A stretch of DNA of 7,881 nt from the NCBI GenBank assembly GCA_003647095.1, contig QMME01000175.1:1-7881 (forward strand), in the 5' to 3' direction. Under the pieces are notes generated by a model that saw only the letters and a list, made by a program, of their open reading frames with translations, was not told where the DNA came from and searched no databases. The DNA comes from Deltaproteobacteria bacterium (GTDB taxonomy: Bacteria > Myxococcota > B64-G9). Positions 6,597 through 7,881 of this stretch are shown here, one piece after another. The translations under genes were made by a program, and so were the position numbers. The number at the start of each line of letters is the position of its first letter. The stretch's first letter is position 1.

Positions 6597-7091
6597 TTAT
6601 CGCTCTTCATCGGGTTGTCTTCTTCTGATATCATTTCTTTCTTCTTTTGCCTTTATAATGCCGATCAGTGTTTCAAGATCTTCTTCATCGAGTAGTCCCT
6701 TGTCTAGCCTGATTTTTTTCCCGCCTCCATAACGAATGACATACCACCTTCTCGAATTGCTTGTTCTGCGAATATCGTCGTATCTAATGGCGATCTGCCT
6801 TCCCGTAAGAGATTCGTATTGTGAATTGTATATTAGACCTGTAGACAGTATTAACACCAGTGGTCGTCGTGAAATTATATAATATTCACAAAAACGCCTG
6901 GCCGTGGCAAATAGCAGCAACAAGACCAGGACCGTGCTGCCAAGCATCCAACCAAGGGCCGCGACGAAAAGCAGGAATACCAGTAGCGTATGAAGTGAAT
7001 TACGGACGGCCTTCCTGCTCGCCCACAGGTAAACGTAGCTGCCGATGTTGGCATCAATTTGGTATCGTGCTATTTCTTGACCTGTTGGCAT
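6597..7091 (-). CDS. Two-TM, PH-like-domain membrane protein, paralogue A
   Basis: A 164-residue protein from ATG at 7091; the ribosome-binding site is weak (GGGA about 6 nt upstream). Residues 31-50 and 51-66 are a transmembrane hairpin broken at GWML. The cytosolic part begins ARRFCEYYIISRRPLVLIL and continues through a strand pair GRQIAIRYDDI (98-107), WYVIRYGGGKKIRL (116-129) and a closing helix GLLDEEDLETLIGIIK (132-147), then a charged tail. This order of two helices, beta strands and a final helix is that of bacterial PH-like membrane proteins such as the STM3941 or YcxB-like families; the assignment is by eye. It shares the GWML turn, the Tyr-rich entry, the Y-D-[DE]-I motif and the LLD end with the next gene, so the two are tandem paralogues. 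The role is unknown; an RHS-linked immunity role is possible from position only. Confidence 0.8.
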   Translation of the reverse strand: MPTGQEIARYQIDANIGSYVYLWASRKAVRNSLHTLLVFLLFVAALGWMLGSTVLVLLLLFATARRFCEYYIISRRPLVLILSTGLIYNSQYESLTGRQIAIRYDDIRRTSNSRRWYVIRYGGGKKIRLDKGLLDEEDLETLIGIIKAKEERNDIRRRQPDEER

Positions 7092-7136
7092 ATTTCATCC
7101 CACAGGTACAGACCGAATAACATTGAAACACCGTCA

Positions 7137-7541
7137 CTATCCTATCGTCGAGTTGTTCGTTATCTCTTTCATTATGTTTTCGTACCTGTCTCCGTCCAGT
7201 AATTTCGCGTGTATCTTTAGCTTGCTGCCGTTCTTGAGGTTTATGACGGAGAGTCTGTCGTATTTTTGTATTGATGCAATTTCATCATACAGGAAGGCAC
7301 GAGGCTTCTCGAGCATGAGCAGCGACGTGGAGCGCACGATGCCTCCACGGCTGTTCAGAGCGACATAGTATGAGTACTCGTACAAGCAGCACCTGGAGAA
7401 CGAAATGCTTGCGACATACAGCCATCCGATCGCAACGACACGGGGAAGCATCCACCCGAGGCAGACAAGGAAGAAAAGGTAGAGCATCGTCTCTCGGAGG
7501 ATCTTTCTGGCGGCGGGCCTGCTTACGAAATATGTCTGCAT
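7137..7541 (-). CDS. Two-TM, PH-like-domain membrane protein, paralogue B
   Basis: The start is taken at ATG 7541 (134 residues) because AGAGGA lies 7 nt upstream and the protein then aligns with paralogue A from its N-terminus. The longer reading from 7604 would overlap the previous gene. Residues 17-31 and 34-48 are the transmembrane hairpin with the same GWML turn. SRCCLYEYSYYVAL enters the PH-like part, followed by RAFLYDEI (81-88), LSVINLKNGSKLKI (97-110) and HAKLLDGDRYENIMKEI (111-127), matching paralogue A element by element although overall identity is low. It begins 28 nt after the stop of paralogue C and ends 45 nt before paralogue A, which suggests one operon. Function unknown. Confidence 0.8.
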   Translation of the reverse strand: MQTYFVSRPAARKILRETMLYLFFLVCLGWMLPRVVAIGWLYVASISFSRCCLYEYSYYVALNSRGGIVRSTSLLMLEKPRAFLYDEIASIQKYDRLSVINLKNGSKLKIHAKLLDGDRYENIMKEITNNSTIG

Positions 7542-7569
7542 GGCGTGTCCTCTAAAGCCCCATACTCCT

Positions 7570-7881
7570 TCAGCCGCTCGACATGATAGTATTGGAGAAG
7601 ACACCCAGCAAGGCCCTGCGCCCTTTGTTGTCTATTTCGCGCACGTGGATAAAATGTTTTCGCCCGTCATTCGTGTATATGGACAGAACTCCCCGCTCGT
7701 GCAATATTCTTCCAACGTCGTCAACATGAAAGACGTCTTTTTTCCCGACGATGCGCCTGATCTCCACACGACCGTTCTCGACGATTACATAGTATGTCAG
7801 GGCTGCATGTATGCACTTCGAAAAGAAGGAAATCGAGAGAATGATGAGTAGAATCAGGGATGCAGTTTCGCCCACCTCATC
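7570..7881 (-). CDS. Two-TM, PH-like-domain membrane protein, paralogue C, 5' end beyond window
   Basis: The frame is open to the right edge (103 residues visible). A GTG at 7875 could start it, but alignment with paralogue B places the visible hydrophobic stretch (ETASLILLIILSISFF) at the second membrane helix, so the first helix and true start are probably outside the window. After it come SKCIHAALTYYVIV (like SRCCLYEYSYYVAL in B), KKDVFHVDDV (like YDDI/YDEI), LSIYTNDGRKHFIHV (the GxK strand pair) and a last helix NKGRRALLGVFSNTI. The LLD motif of A and B is replaced, so this is the most diverged of the three. It overlaps no other gene and is followed closely by paralogue B. Function unknown. 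Confidence 0.75.
   Translation of the reverse strand, partial: DEVGETASLILLIILSISFFSKCIHAALTYYVIVENGRVEIRRIVGKKDVFHVDDVGRILHERGVLSIYTNDGRKHFIHVREIDNKGRRALLGVFSNTIMSSG

Larger units (their letters stand above)
6365..7881. other. AT-richer accessory segment
   Basis: Base composition changes abruptly near 6340-6370. Hand counts give 43 G+C of 60 in positions 1-60 but 26 of 60 in 6661-6720. Codon use in the small membrane genes (AAA, ATT, AGA, TTT) also differs from the GC-ending codons of the left genes. This fits acquired DNA or the low-GC immunity/toxin cassettes typical of RHS loci. No integrase, insertion sequence or attachment site is visible in the window. Confidence 0.6.

Noticed and set aside
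6383..6634. An 83-codon minus-strand frame overlapping the 64-residue membrane gene
   Set aside because: Its product has no membrane segment or recognisable pattern and overlaps the end of paralogue A. The alternative frame has a ribosome-binding site and two clear hydrophobic helices. I cannot fully exclude it.
7540..7851. A plus-strand 103-codon frame opposite paralogue C
   Set aside because: No ribosome-binding site or recognisable domain, and the minus frame fits the paralogue pattern.

Overview
The window looks like chromosomal DNA from a GC-rich Gram-negative bacterium. The best guess is a myxobacterium-like or other deltaproteobacterial lineage. The reasons are a long ASH-repeat/VWA surface protein of the kind common in Myxococcota, two lipoproteins with good lipoboxes, a poly-Asp/Gly lipoprotein linker, and an RHS core remnant. 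No rRNA, tRNA or housekeeping marker is present, so the taxonomic guess is inference.

Layout. (1) 1-3044, minus strand: a very large exported protein with six ASH-like ('choice-of-anchor D') beta-sandwich repeats followed by a VWA domain. Its C-terminus lies beyond the left edge. (2) 3045-3266: divergent intergenic region with a good sigma70-like promoter reading right. (3) 3267-4250, plus strand: an M23 (LytM-type) zinc peptidase lipoprotein with all metal ligands, probably translated from a leaderless mRNA. (4) 4251-4370: convergent intergenic region with two copies of a short repeat unit and small hairpins. (5) 4371-5897, minus strand: a lipoprotein with an acidic linker, a parallel beta-helix and a C-terminal 'choice-of-anchor Q' segment. 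(6) 5898-6011: hairpin-rich leader. (7) 6012-6320, minus strand: a broken RHS-repeat core fragment with a frameshift. (8) About 6365-7881: base composition falls sharply (a hand count of line 1-60 gives 72% GC; line 6661-6720 gives 43%). This part holds a minus-strand operon-like row of small membrane proteins. Three are divergent paralogues with a transmembrane hairpin plus a PH-like cytosolic domain; the rightmost is cut by the window edge. A fourth is a bare two-helix protein.

How it fits together. The left three quarters is a set of envelope or surface proteins: an adhesion/anchoring protein, a cell-wall peptidase and a polysaccharide-binding or -cleaving beta-helix. The right end looks like an accessory locus: an AT-richer row of duplicated small membrane proteins running into a decayed RHS core. 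That is the usual appearance of a displaced polymorphic-toxin (RHS) module with accumulated immunity-type genes. The membrane-PH array is the most interesting part; its function is not shown by the sequence, and the immunity idea is inference.
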